Part shown: in pieces, positions 37,545 to 46,942 of the stretch
Position numbering within the stretch: the stretch's first letter is position 1
How the letters are laid out: each line of letters begins with the position of its first letter
Assembly: GCF_030814655.1 (NCBI RefSeq)
Contig: NZ_JAUSVK010000001.1
Location: forward strand, 2,995,501-3,059,500
Reading direction: 5' to 3'
Length of the DNA stretch: 64,000 nucleotides
Source: Labrys monachus
GTDB taxonomy: Bacteria > Pseudomonadota > Alphaproteobacteria > Rhizobiales > Labraceae
Made by a program: the position numbers and the translations under genes
The notes under the pieces: model-generated
Told to the model about the DNA's origin: nothing
Seen by the model: only the letters and a program-made list of their open reading frames with translations
Databases searched by the model: none

Positions 37545-38717
37545 ATGTTGAAAATCGTCGAGTTCCCCCGGCCTCGGTCTGAGCCGGGGGGCGAGGGGCA
37601 GCATGCGCCCCTGGCGGAACGGGTGCGGGACTTCGCCGCGCTCGCCGCCGGGAAGGCCGAGCAGGCGGATGCCGACGGCTTCCTCTCTCCGGACGTCATG
37701 GCGGCGCTTCATGACCAAGGCCTCGCCATGGCACCCTTTCCACCGATGTATGGCGGGGAAGGCCTGAACGAACCCGAACGGCACGGCCAGCTCTGCGCGA
37801 CGCTGCGCGCGATCGGTGCGGCGGACCTCTCCGTCGCCCGCCTGTTCGAGGGCCATGTCAACGCGGTCGCCCTGGTGTGCCGCTACGGAACGGCGCCTCA
37901 GGTCAGCGTCCTCGCACGGAAGGTCGAGAGCGGAGCGCTTTCGGGGGTATGGGGGGCCGACGACGCGAAGGGCTTGCGCGCGGTCGAGGACGGCGACAGC
38001 GGCCAATGGCGCCTCGAAGGCCGCAAGATCCTCGCCTCCGGTGCCGGCTTCGTGACGCAGCCTCTCGTCACTGCGACGAGCGAGGCGGGGCAGATCCTCT
38101 GCCTGGTGGACTTGTCGCCGGGCGAGCGTTCGGATACGGCGGGTTGGACGGCCCAGGGCATGCGCTCCAGCGCGACCGGAACGGTCGATTTCTCAGGCCT
38201 CGTCCTGCCCGCCGGCCGCATCATCGGTTCGCCCGGGGACTTCACCCGGCAACCGCATTTTTCGGGCGGGGCATGGCGCTTCTGCGCCGTGCATGTCGGG
38301 GCCATGGAGCGCCTCGCCGACCTGTTTCGCGACCACCTGACGTTCCGCAGGCGGGAGGGCGATCCCTATCAGATGCAGCGCGTGGCGCAGTGCGTCGCGG
38401 CGGTGACGACGGCTCGTTTCTGGGTCGAGGCGGCAGCCTGCGGCCTCGCCAGCCCGCAGGGCGATGCGGACCGCATTGTCGCCTTCGCCAATCTCACGCG
38501 CATGGTGACGGAGCGGGCCGCGCTCGACGTGATGGAGGCGGTCCATCGGGGCGTCGGCCTGGGTTCGTTCATGCGGCCCAGCCCCATCGAACGGATCAGC
38601 CGGGACCTGGCGACCTATCTGCGCCAGCCGGTGCCTGACCTGGCGATGGCCGATGCCGCACGAAGCGTGCTGGCGTCCGAACAGCCGACCAGTGCGCTGT
38701 GGGAGCCCGTCGGATGA
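37545..38717 (+). CDS. acyl-CoA dehydrogenase-fold flavoprotein
   Basis: A 390-residue protein with the acyl-CoA dehydrogenase fold. N-terminal helices come first, then the beta domain with LSGVWGADDAKGLRAV (about 130) and GRKILASGAGFV, then the C-terminal helices ending in GSFMRPSPIERISRDLATYLRQP. That terminus resembles the flavin monooxygenase branch of the superfamily more than fatty-acid beta-oxidation enzymes, and no catalytic glutamate in the usual place was recognised. Substrate unknown. It overlaps the PIG-L gene by ATGA, giving a coupled trio with the methyltransferase. Confidence 0.8.
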   Translation: MLKIVEFPRPRSEPGGEGQHAPLAERVRDFAALAAGKAEQADADGFLSPDVMAALHDQGLAMAPFPPMYGGEGLNEPERHGQLCATLRAIGAADLSVARLFEGHVNAVALVCRYGTAPQVSVLARKVESGALSGVWGADDAKGLRAVEDGDSGQWRLEGRKILASGAGFVTQPLVTATSEAGQILCLVDLSPGERSDTAGWTAQGMRSSATGTVDFSGLVLPAGRIIGSPGDFTRQPHFSGGAWRFCAVHVGAMERLADLFRDHLTFRRREGDPYQMQRVAQCVAAVTTARFWVEAAACGLASPQGDADRIVAFANLTRMVTERAALDVMEAVHRGVGLGSFMRPSPIERISRDLATYLRQPVPDLAMADAARSVLASEQPTSALWEPVG

Positions 38718-39454
38718 ACGTCCGGTCCTATCTTGGCGCCATACGGGCCCTGCCGGAGAGCTCCGGCGAGGCGATGACCGGAGGCCTGCCCTTCATCGTC
38801 CTCTCGCCGCATCCGGACGACGAATCGCTCGGCATGGGCGGGCTGATCGCATCGGCTACCGCCAGGGGGCAGCACGCGGAGATCGTCGTGCTGACGGACG
38901 GGGCGGGGTCGCATCCCGCCTCGCGGTGCTTTCCGCATGACCGGCTGGTCGCCCTGCGAAAAGCCGAGACGGAAAGGGCGGCGGCCGAGCTCGGCCTTCC
39001 CGCCGGACGCGTCACCCATCTCGACCTTCCCGACACGCAGGCGCCGTCCGCGGGGCCGCTGTTCGAGCAGGCGGTCGACCGCATCCTGCAACTCGCCGAC
39101 CGGGCCGGAGCGGGACATGTCTTCGTGACATGGGAGCGCGATCCCCATTGCGACCACGAGGCCGCCGCGGCGATGGCCCGCGCCCTCCGCCGCCGGCGGC
39201 CCGGCCTCCGCTTGTGGTTCTATCCGATCTGGGGATGGCATCTCGATCCCGAGGCGCCGCTCGCCGCTTCGCCGCCCAGGGGATACAGGATCGACATCTC
39301 GCCCTGGCTGTCGGCCAAGCATGCGGCGATCGGGGCCCATCGATCGCAGATGACCGACCTCATCGACGACGACCCCGGGGGCTTTCGGTTCGACGAGCGG
39401 ACCCTTGCGCCGTTCCTCCAGCCGAACGAGTATTATTTCGAGGTGCCCGCATGA
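38714..39454 (+). CDS. PIG-L family N-acetylglucosaminyl deacetylase
   Basis: A 246-residue LmbE/PIG-L zinc deacetylase. The metal/catalytic motif HPDDE is near residue 34 (LSPHPDDESLGMGG), and the third ligand region is HCDHEAA (about 145). Members remove acetyl from GlcNAc-containing conjugates (GlcNAc-phosphatidylinositol, mycothiol, bacillithiol precursors). Start at ATG 38714 inside the overlap with the dehydrogenase-like gene; five codons upstream are open but unlikely. Its stop overlaps the methyltransferase start. Confidence 0.9.
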   Translation: MNVRSYLGAIRALPESSGEAMTGGLPFIVLSPHPDDESLGMGGLIASATARGQHAEIVVLTDGAGSHPASRCFPHDRLVALRKAETERAAAELGLPAGRVTHLDLPDTQAPSAGPLFEQAVDRILQLADRAGAGHVFVTWERDPHCDHEAAAAMARALRRRRPGLRLWFYPIWGWHLDPEAPLAASPPRGYRIDISPWLSAKHAAIGAHRSQMTDLIDDDPGGFRFDERTLAPFLQPNEYYFEVPA

Positions 39455-40032
39455 CCAGGGCCGCTGCCACGCTGCCGGCCGATTATTTCGACCGGCTGTA
39501 TCGGGAGAACGCGGACCCCTGGGGTTTCCGCTCGAGCCCCTATGAAAAGGAAAAATATCAGGCCACCCTGGCGGCGCTGTCCCGGAAACGATATGGGCGC
39601 GCTCTCGAGGTGGGGTGCTCGATCGGCGTGCTGACCGGCATGCTGGCCCCGCGCTGCGAAAGGCTTCTCGCCATCGACGGCTCGGAACGCGCGCTCGGAG
39701 TTGCCCGGGAAGCTTGTCGGGATTGGGCCAACGTCACCTTCGAGGCGAGAATGGTTCCGGCCGGCTTCCCCGATGGGCGCTTCGAGCTGATCGTGCTCTC
39801 GGAGGTCCTCTACTACCTGCAGGAGAGCGACCTCGACCGGCTCGCGGCCCAATGCGCCGACGCGCTGTCGCCCGGCGGCGAAATCGTGCTCTGCCATTGG
39901 CTCGGCGAGACGGACTACCCCCTGCCGGGCCGCGAAGCGAGCGATCGCTTCGCCCGCACCATGCTCATGCGGCTTCCGGCTCGAACCATCCTGAGAGAGG
40001 GAACATATCGTCTGGAGCAGCTGTCCGGCTGA
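39451..40032 (+). CDS. class I SAM-dependent methyltransferase (NodS-like)
   Basis: A 193-residue methyltransferase. It opens with DYFDRLYRENADPWGFRSSPYE, shared with NodS-type N-methyltransferases. The SAM motif ALEVGCSIGVLTGML is at about 50-65, and LIVLSEVLYYL lies at about 110. NodS methylates the glucosamine nitrogen of chitin oligosaccharides, so an amino-sugar product of the neighbouring deacetylase would be a sensible substrate (inference). The last 68 bases overlap the 3' end of the opposite-strand glycosyltransferase gene. Confidence 0.88.
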   Translation: MTRAAATLPADYFDRLYRENADPWGFRSSPYEKEKYQATLAALSRKRYGRALEVGCSIGVLTGMLAPRCERLLAIDGSERALGVAREACRDWANVTFEARMVPAGFPDGRFELIVLSEVLYYLQESDLDRLAAQCADALSPGGEIVLCHWLGETDYPLPGREASDRFARTMLMRLPARTILREGTYRLEQLSG

Positions 40033-41260
40033 CGTCCGCCGGCACGCGCCGCAGGTGGCGGAGCAGCATGCCGGCGCGCTCGATCTGCCGCGGGAGATCG
40101 GAGGGGCGCAACGCGATCCTCTCGCCAAGCACCGGACTGGCCTTGGCGAGTTCCCGCCAGAATTCCTCGAAGCCGCGCCGATTGCAGAGCTCGGCCAGGG
40201 CCGCAGCCTGCGGGTCCGTCAGCCCGAGCCGCCCGGCCCATTGTCCGTGCGCGAGTTGCGTGCCCTCGAAGAGCCGGCGCAGATATCCCTTGTACAAGGC
40301 GCGCCGCGCGACGTGGAAGGCCGGCTCGATGTCCTCGTCGCAGGGTGCGTCGGGAGCGATGTGCCTCAAGCTCATCGTATCTGCCGCCCCGCCCTTTGCG
40401 CGCCCGTCGAGACGGCATGACGTCGTCACGGTGACATCCATCGCGTGCCGGACCTTGAAGCCGGCGCATTCCAGCGCATGAGCCAGCGCGCCGTCCTCGC
40501 CGACCGGCACGGGCGGAAGCCCGCCGATCGCTTGGTAGGCGCAAAGCGTGACGGCAAGGCTCGCGCCCGAGGAAACGCGATGGTTCGGCCAGGGGTCATG
40601 GGGTCTTGGATCGCAGCGCGCATAGATCTCGGCCACCGCCGCGAGGTAGCGATCTTCCAGGCGGCCGCGGCGGAGAAAGGCCGGTCCCAGGCGAAGCAGC
40701 TCCGAGGGATGGCCGTCGACATAGCCCGCCACGCAATCGGCGCCGTCCCCGACGGCTCGCAGCGATGCGGCGACCCAGGTCGGCGCGACGCAGCTATCGG
40801 CGTCGGTGGTCAGGATCACGCCGTCGAAGCAGCGCCGTTCGATCAGGCGTGCCGCGGCGAGATCCATCGCCCGCTTGCGAGCCCAGCCGGCGTTCGAATG
40901 GTCGGGCGACAGGGTTTCGGTGACCACGCTCACCGTCTGGGGCATGCCTTCGGCGAGGACGGCGACCCGTTCCGCCGTTCCGTCGCTGCAATTGTTGGCG
41001 AAGACGAGGATCTCGAACAGCGTCTCCGCCAGGGGCGCGCCGCATCGATCCCGCTGGCCGGCGAGCGCGGCGAGGCAGGCTTCGATGCGCTCGGCTTCGT
41101 CGCATGCGGGAATCGCCACGACGGCCGCCCGGCGCCGCTTGCGATCCAGCAGGCGGCGTGGAGGCCCGCGATGCCGGGCATGCGTCGGAATGGGCCCGTC
41201 CTCGCCCGCTCGCAGCATGCGGGCGGGGCTGCTCCCGGGGGGCGGCGACATCTGTGACAT
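39965..41260 (-). CDS. glycosyltransferase family 2
   Basis: A 431-residue GT-A glycosyltransferase. The nucleotide-sugar domain begins at about residue 45 (AAVVAIPACDEAERIEACLAAL). The metal-binding DxD is TTDADS (about 150), with acceptor-side GGLPPVPVGEDGALAHAL (about 245). There are no obvious membrane helices, unlike NodC. It is transcribed toward the trio on the other strand and overlaps the methyltransferase end. ATG 41260 or 41251 could be the start. Sugar donor and acceptor are unknown. Confidence 0.88.
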   Translation of the reverse strand: MSQMSPPPGSSPARMLRAGEDGPIPTHARHRGPPRRLLDRKRRRAAVVAIPACDEAERIEACLAALAGQRDRCGAPLAETLFEILVFANNCSDGTAERVAVLAEGMPQTVSVVTETLSPDHSNAGWARKRAMDLAAARLIERRCFDGVILTTDADSCVAPTWVAASLRAVGDGADCVAGYVDGHPSELLRLGPAFLRRGRLEDRYLAAVAEIYARCDPRPHDPWPNHRVSSGASLAVTLCAYQAIGGLPPVPVGEDGALAHALECAGFKVRHAMDVTVTTSCRLDGRAKGGAADTMSLRHIAPDAPCDEDIEPAFHVARRALYKGYLRRLFEGTQLAHGQWAGRLGLTDPQAAALAELCNRRGFEEFWRELAKASPVLGERIALRPSDLPRQIERAGMLLRHLRRVPADVSRTAAPDDMFPLSGWFEPEAA

Positions 41261-41340
41261 TGCAGGGATTTTCCTGTTGATGCCTGATCAACTTTCGGAA
41301 AGGCCCAATAGTTCCAGGACCGGAAGGCCCCGGCAAAGTA

Positions 41341-42405
41341 TCAATGCTCTGCGCCATGAATAAGATCGTGGATATATTGAAGCTTCACCGTCACGGGATG
41401 CGAGAGCACGAAGGGATAGAGGTCCGGCTGGCCCATGCTGCGGTTGACGCCGTTGATGGCGATGGTGAGCGGCACCCAGGCATTGATCAGTTCGTCGACG
41501 CTCCCGGCGGCGTAAGGCTCGAAGCGGGCATCGATCTTCCGCGTGTTCGCGGGGCCAAAGCGCGATTTCACGTCGATCCCATAGGCGAGGGCGGTCTCGA
41601 TGGCGTCGACCATGTGGATGTAGTGGGCCCAGCTTTCGGCGAAGTCCTCCCACGGATGGGCGGTCGCATAGGCGCTGATGAAGGAGTCCTGCCAGTCCGC
41701 CGGCGGACCGCTTTCGTAATATCGCTGCAGGGCAGCGCCGTAATCGTCCCTTTCGTCTCCGAAGACCGCCCGGAACGATTCGAATTCCTGGCCATCCCGC
41801 ACCAGCCTGTCCCAATAATAATGCCCGACCTCGTGGCGGAAATGGCCGAGCAGGGTGCGGTAGCTTTCGCCCATCGACCGCCGGCGGCTTTCGCGTTCGA
41901 CATCGTCGGCCTCCGCGATGTTGAGGGTGATGACACCCTCGTCATGGCCGGTCATCACCCGTTCGACGGTTCCGTCGGGGCGGACCACGTCGGCGACGAA
42001 ATCGAAGACGAGCCCGGAATCGGGGTCCTCCGCGCGGCTGCGGGTCGGCAGGTGCCAGCGCATGAGCGAGCGGAAGAGATAGCGCTTCGCCAACTCGATC
42101 TTCTGCCATTTCAGGTGGTTCTCGGGAAAGGAGAGATCCGGAATCGTGCGGTTGTGGCGGCAGGATTCACAGAAGGTCTCGCCTCCCTCCGGCACGAGCC
42201 AGTTGCACACGTCATATTTCTCGTTCTCGCAGAAGAAATAGCGCTTCTCCGGGTCGGCGAGCGCCCGCCACGCGTCTCCGTCGGGTTCCAGCGCGGTCAT
42301 CTCGAAGCGATCCTGCAGGTAGCCGATGCGATGATGGCAGTTCACGCAGAACGTGTTGTCGAAATGCACGGCGAGGCCGCAGTGCTGACATTGGAAGAGC
42401 TTCAT
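41341..42405 (-). CDS. zinc-ribbon putative metallopeptidase
   Basis: A 354-residue protein with an N-terminal zinc ribbon (FQCQHCG...FCVNCHHRIG, residues 4-28) and a second Cys pair (FCESCRHN, about 90). It has a zinc-peptidase HExxH as RHEVGHYYWD near residue 210. This matches a family annotated as putative zinc-binding metallopeptidases, common in alphaproteobacteria and of unknown role. The start is the ATG before the zinc ribbon; the open frame upstream runs through the glgX terminator and was rejected. Confidence 0.85.
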   Translation of the reverse strand: MKLFQCQHCGLAVHFDNTFCVNCHHRIGYLQDRFEMTALEPDGDAWRALADPEKRYFFCENEKYDVCNWLVPEGGETFCESCRHNRTIPDLSFPENHLKWQKIELAKRYLFRSLMRWHLPTRSRAEDPDSGLVFDFVADVVRPDGTVERVMTGHDEGVITLNIAEADDVERESRRRSMGESYRTLLGHFRHEVGHYYWDRLVRDGQEFESFRAVFGDERDDYGAALQRYYESGPPADWQDSFISAYATAHPWEDFAESWAHYIHMVDAIETALAYGIDVKSRFGPANTRKIDARFEPYAAGSVDELINAWVPLTIAINGVNRSMGQPDLYPFVLSHPVTVKLQYIHDLIHGAEH

Positions 42406-42414
42406 GGTCGAAAA

Positions 42415-42448
42415 TCCAAAAACAGGCCCGGCCCGAGAGGGGCCGGGC
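42415..42448 (-). terminator. intrinsic terminator of glgX
   Basis: Nine-bp stem GCCCGGCCC / GGGCCGGGC with a 5-base loop (42426-42448), 25 bases after the glgX stop on the minus strand. It is followed on that strand by TGTTTTTGG, a T run. It separates glgX from the metallopeptidase gene. Confidence 0.85.
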
Positions 42449-42472
42449 ATATGAACACCGCCGAATGGGCGG

Positions 42473-44563
42473 TCACACGAACAGCACGATCGAGCGACCC
42501 GCGAGTTCGACCGAATTGCCGTCTTCCCCCGCCCGCGGATCGGCATCCTCGGGCAGGTTGGTGTCGACGACCGCCTTCCACGGCCCCCGCTCGCGCTCGG
42601 GGAGGGTGAAGACCACCGGTCCGTCATGGGCATTGAAGGCGATGATGGCCTCCTGCCATTCCTCGGTGCCCTCGTGCCAGGGGTGGTTGGAGAGATAGAC
42701 GGCGATCGAGCGGGCGGCAGGATCCTCCCACTGTTCCGGCGTCTGGTCCTCTCCGCCGGGATTGAGCCAGCGGACGATCATGCCGTCGCGGAAATTGGCG
42801 CGCCGGAGCAGGGGCTGGGATTGCCGCAGCGACACGATGCGGCGCACGAAATCGGTAAGCGCCCTGCCGTCCTGCGTGATGCCCGACCAGTCGACCCAGG
42901 AGATCTCGTTGTCCTGGCAATAGGCGTTGTTGTTGCCGTGCTGCGTCCGGCCGAATTCGTCTCCGGCCAGGATCATGGGGGTTCCGTGCGAAAACAGCAA
43001 GGTCGTCAGGAAATTCCGCTTCTGGCGCTCGCGCGTGGCGCGAATGGCCTCGTCGTCCGTCGGTCCTTCGGCGCCGTAATTGTAGCTGCGGTTGTCGCTG
43101 TGGCCGTCCCGGTTGTCCTCGCCGTTGGCCTCGTTATGCTTGTCGTTGTAGGAGACGACGTCGTTGAGCGTGAAGCCGTCATGGGCGGTGACGAAATTCA
43201 CGCTCGCCCAAGGGCGCCGGCCGCGAATGTCGTAGACGTCGCCGGAGCCCGTGACCCGGGCGGCCAGCTCGCTGAGCTGGCCCGGCGTTCCCTTCATGTA
43301 TTCCTTCACGGTGTCGCGATATTTGTCGTTCCATTCGGCCCAGCCCGGGGGAAAGCCGCCGACCTGATAGCCGCCCGGCCCGATGTCCCAGGGCTCGCCG
43401 ACCAGCTTGACGCCGGACAGGACGGGGTCCTGCCCGACCGCGTCGAAGAAGCCGCTCCTCTGATCGAAGCCCGCCGGCTCGCGCCCGAGGATGGTGCCGA
43501 GATCGAAGCGGAAGCCGTCGACATGCATGTCCGTCGCCCAGTAGCGCAGCGAATCCAGGACCATCTGGAGCACGCGCGGATGGGAGGTGTTGACCGTGTT
43601 GCCGGTACCGGTGTCGTTGATGTAGTAGCGGGGCTCGCCCGGCATGGTGCGGTAATAGCTGAAATTGTCGATGCCCTTGAAGGAAAGGGTCGGCCCCAGT
43701 TCGTTGCCCTCGGCCGTATGGTTGTAGACGACGTCGAGGATCACCTCGATGCCGGCCTCGTGGAAGGCGCGCACCATGTCGCGGAAGCCGGCGAGCCCCC
43801 TGGGGCCGAGATAGCGCTGCTCCGGGGCGAAGAAGGCCATGGTGTTGTAGCCCCAGAAATTCGACAGGCCCCTGTCCATCAAATGCTGGTCGTCCGGGAA
43901 GGCGTGGATGGGCATCAGCTCGACCGATGTGATGCCGAGGCTGCGGATGTAGTCGACGACCGCCTTGTCGCCCATGCCCTCGAACGTCCCCCTGAGCGCC
44001 TCGGGAATGGCGGGGTGAAGCTTGGTGAAGCCGCGGACATGGGTCTCGTAGAAGATCGTCCTGGTCCAGGGAATGCGGGGTTTGGCATCGCCCTTCCAGT
44101 CATATTCGCCGGGGTCGACGACGATGCATTTGGGCATGCCCCCGGCACTGTCCTCCTCGTTGAAGGAGAGATCCTTTTCCTCCGCATCGAAAAGATAGCC
44201 GAACTGGGCGGACGACCATTCGAGTTCGCCGTGGAGGGCCCGGGCGTAGGGATCGATCAGCAGCTTGTTGGGGTTGAAGCGATGGCCGTTCTCGGGCTCG
44301 AAGGCGCCATGCACGCGGTAGCCGTAGAGCGTGCCCGGGCCAACGCCGGGAAGATAGCCGTGCCAGATCTCGTCGGTATATTCAGGCAGCGTGATGCGCT
44401 CGGTTTCCTTCCCGCTGCGCGGGTCGAACAGGCAAAGCTCGACGCTGTCGGCATGTGCGGAGAAAATCGCGAAATTCGTTCCTTCACCATCCCAATTGGC
44501 CCCAAGCCTGATCGAAGACCCGGATTCGACCGTCCGGGAAGTACATTTTTCATACGCCATCAT
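42473..44563 (-). CDS. glgX: glycogen debranching enzyme GlgX
   Basis: A 696-residue GH13 isoamylase-type enzyme that trims alpha-1,6 branches of phosphorylase-limited glycogen. The N-terminal CBM48 domain starts at SSIRLGANWDGEGTNFAIFS. The catalytic residues sit in MHVDGFRFDLG (nucleophile Asp, about 350), KLVGEPWDIGPGGY (acid Glu) and NFVTAHDGF (Asp). CCAGGA precedes the ATGATG start; the longer upstream frame is discarded. It is divergent from treZ-treY, consistent with feeding maltodextrins to the trehalose route. Confidence 0.95.
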   Translation of the reverse strand: MMAYEKCTSRTVESGSSIRLGANWDGEGTNFAIFSAHADSVELCLFDPRSGKETERITLPEYTDEIWHGYLPGVGPGTLYGYRVHGAFEPENGHRFNPNKLLIDPYARALHGELEWSSAQFGYLFDAEEKDLSFNEEDSAGGMPKCIVVDPGEYDWKGDAKPRIPWTRTIFYETHVRGFTKLHPAIPEALRGTFEGMGDKAVVDYIRSLGITSVELMPIHAFPDDQHLMDRGLSNFWGYNTMAFFAPEQRYLGPRGLAGFRDMVRAFHEAGIEVILDVVYNHTAEGNELGPTLSFKGIDNFSYYRTMPGEPRYYINDTGTGNTVNTSHPRVLQMVLDSLRYWATDMHVDGFRFDLGTILGREPAGFDQRSGFFDAVGQDPVLSGVKLVGEPWDIGPGGYQVGGFPPGWAEWNDKYRDTVKEYMKGTPGQLSELAARVTGSGDVYDIRGRRPWASVNFVTAHDGFTLNDVVSYNDKHNEANGEDNRDGHSDNRSYNYGAEGPTDDEAIRATRERQKRNFLTTLLFSHGTPMILAGDEFGRTQHGNNNAYCQDNEISWVDWSGITQDGRALTDFVRRIVSLRQSQPLLRRANFRDGMIVRWLNPGGEDQTPEQWEDPAARSIAVYLSNHPWHEGTEEWQEAIIAFNAHDGPVVFTLPERERGPWKAVVDTNLPEDADPRAGEDGNSVELAGRSIVLFV

Positions 44564-44943
44564 TATTCCTGGAGAGTATTTTTTCGAAAGGCCGCAACGA
44601 AAACGAGGCAGGAACACAATTGTTGCAGGCGTTTCTGACAAAATGTTCACTTGTGCCGGGACGGGATTGAGAGCCGACCTCGGCGAAGGCGGAACATTCG
44701 CGCGGCATCTTCGTTGACAGGGCGCCTTGCGCCTGTCGGGTCCGTCGTCGAACCCCGCGGGAGACGTGTACGGATATCCGCGAACCTGCATTCGGAGTTG
44801 CTGGTGACGATCCCTACGGAACTTTTCAGACCCTTCGGCCGAAGGTATCATGTCACCGGCCTTCTCCTCTCGGTTCCCCCATGGCCGAGCCTCGTTCGGG
44901 AGCCGAGCGCGGATCGTATCTCGCTTTCGATGGAACCCTGCGT
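44564..44943. other. divergent promoter region between glgX and treZ
   Basis: 380 bases (317 if treZ starts at 44881). It contains an AT-richer stretch just upstream of glgX and the palindrome ACAATTGT at 44616-44623. No confident sigma factor site was recognised. Confidence 0.5.
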
Positions 44944-46773
44944 ATGAACATGCACTTTGCCGGAGAGCGCCGCACCTTTCCGAAGTCCTGGGGCGCTGAA
45001 TTTCTTCGCGAAGGCGAGGTGCGTTTCCGCGTATGGGCGCCCGGAACCGACAGTCTTTCGCTCCGGCTCGGCGGCGTCGATACTCCGATGTCCGAAGCGG
45101 GGGAGGGCTGGTTCGAGCTTCTCGCCACGGGCGTGGAACCCGACGCGCCCTATGCCTTCGTTCTCCCCGACGGACTGGCGGTGCCCGATCCCGCCTCCCG
45201 GGCGCAGGCGGGCGACGTGCACGGCCAATCCCTCGTCGTCGACCCGACGCGCTATCTCTGGCAGGACGTGGACTGGCGGGGGCGGCCCTGGGAAGACGCC
45301 GTCATCTATGAGCTTCATATCGGGACATTCACCCCCGACGGCACATTCCGCGCGGCGATCGAACACCTTGCCCATCTGGTCGAACTCGGCGTCACGGCCG
45401 TCGAGATCATGCCGGTCGCCCAGTTCTCCGGCGAGCGGGGCTGGGGCTATGACGGCGTGCTTCTCTATGCGCCGCATCGCGCCTATGGCACGCCCGACGA
45501 CATGAAGGCCTTCATCGATGCCGCCCATGGCCATGGCCTGATGGTGCTGCTCGATGTCGTCTACAATCATTTCGGACCGGACGGGAACTATCTGCCGGCC
45601 CTTGCCCCCGCGTTCTTCCATCCGGAACGCAGCACCCCGTGGGGTGCCGCGATCGCCTATGAAAAGCAGCCCGTGCGGCATTTCTTCATCGAGAATGCGC
45701 TCTACTGGCTTGAGGAATTCCACCTCGACGGGCTGCGGTTCGATGCCATCGACCAGATCCGGGATACCGAATCGGAGACCGAAATCCTGATCGAGATCGC
45801 CCGACGCATCCGTTCGGAATTTCCCGGCCGTCACATTCATCTGACGACCGAGGACAGCCGCAACATCACCGCCCTGCACGAGCGGGGCGACGGCAAAAAG
45901 GTCGTGCACTTCACGGCCGAGTGGAACGACGATTTCCACAATGCCGCCCATGTCGTCGCCAGCGGCGAGGTGGACGGCTATTACGAAGACTTCGCGGAGG
46001 ATCCCTGGGGAAAACTCGGCCGGGCGCTGGCCGAAGGCTTCGTCTACCAGGGAGAGCGTTCACCCCATGCCGGCGGCAGCCCGCGCGGGAAGGCCAGTGC
46101 GCATTTGCCGCCGCTCGCCTTCATCGACTTCCTCCAGAATCACGACCAGATCGGCAACCGTGCCTTCGGGGAGCGTCTGTTTTCCCTGGCGTCCCCCGAG
46201 CTTCTCAGCGGACTGTATGCGATCCTGCTCCTGTCGCCGCACGTCCCCCTGATCTTCATGGGCGACGAATGGGGCGAGACGCGCCCGTTCTGCTTCTTCA
46301 CCGATTTCCATGGCGAGCTCGCCGAGAAGGTGCGGGAGGGCCGTCGCGCGGAGTTCACGAAATTCGCGGTGTTCGCCGATGCCGGCAAGCGCGATACCAT
46401 CCCGGACCCCAACGCCGTCGAAACTTTCCTGGCCTCGAAGATCGATTGGGAATGCGCGAACAGCGCGACGGGCAAGGCGTGGCTGTCCTATGTGACGGCC
46501 CTTCTCGATCTGCGCAGGCGGCGCATCGTGCCGTTGCTGGGCGCCGGCACGGGACATGCCGGCACCCTCCTGCGCGCCGCGGACGGCGTGATCGCCGTGG
46601 ACTGGACCCTGGGCGAAGCCCTCGTCCAGCTGCGCGCCAACCTGCGCGACGAGGAGAGGGAAGTGCCGCCAACCAGCGGAGAAGTCGTCTTCGCGGGTTC
46701 GGAAAGCGCCCGCGACACATTCGGCAGACGCGACCGGCTGCCCGCTCATTCTGTCTTGCTTGCCATCGAGTAG
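44944..46773 (+). CDS. treZ: malto-oligosyltrehalose trehalohydrolase TreZ
   Basis: About 609 residues (630 if the first ATG at 44881 is used). This GH13 enzyme releases trehalose from maltooligosyltrehalose. It has an N-terminal E-set domain (GAEFLREGEVRFRVWAPG), catalytic Asp in HLDGLRFDAIDQI (about 255), Glu in HLTTEDSRN (about 290) and Asp in LQNHDQIGNR (about 380). Start 44944 was chosen because similarity to the family begins soon after, but neither start has a strong ribosome-binding site. It is followed by treY on the same strand. Confidence 0.93.
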   Translation: MNMHFAGERRTFPKSWGAEFLREGEVRFRVWAPGTDSLSLRLGGVDTPMSEAGEGWFELLATGVEPDAPYAFVLPDGLAVPDPASRAQAGDVHGQSLVVDPTRYLWQDVDWRGRPWEDAVIYELHIGTFTPDGTFRAAIEHLAHLVELGVTAVEIMPVAQFSGERGWGYDGVLLYAPHRAYGTPDDMKAFIDAAHGHGLMVLLDVVYNHFGPDGNYLPALAPAFFHPERSTPWGAAIAYEKQPVRHFFIENALYWLEEFHLDGLRFDAIDQIRDTESETEILIEIARRIRSEFPGRHIHLTTEDSRNITALHERGDGKKVVHFTAEWNDDFHNAAHVVASGEVDGYYEDFAEDPWGKLGRALAEGFVYQGERSPHAGGSPRGKASAHLPPLAFIDFLQNHDQIGNRAFGERLFSLASPELLSGLYAILLLSPHVPLIFMGDEWGETRPFCFFTDFHGELAEKVREGRRAEFTKFAVFADAGKRDTIPDPNAVETFLASKIDWECANSATGKAWLSYVTALLDLRRRRIVPLLGAGTGHAGTLLRAADGVIAVDWTLGEALVQLRANLRDEEREVPPTSGEVVFAGSESARDTFGRRDRLPAHSVLLAIE

Positions 46774-46942
46774 AGCGTTGCCTGAAGGGGTGACGGGTTA
46801 TCTCAGCCGATAAATCGCTCGAAGACAAAAAGTCAGAGCAAAGTTGCGGTTCGAGAGAACCGTAATTTCGCCGGGCCGGCACCGCGTGGCGGGCCGCGCC
46901 GCTCGGTGCGCGGCCTCCCGGCCCCGCCGCCGGATCTCGATA

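Noticed and set aside
44611-44633. GGAAC ... CGTT in the glgX-treZ spacer as an EcfG promoter
   Set aside because: The spacer is 14 bases, too short for the N16-17 consensus.
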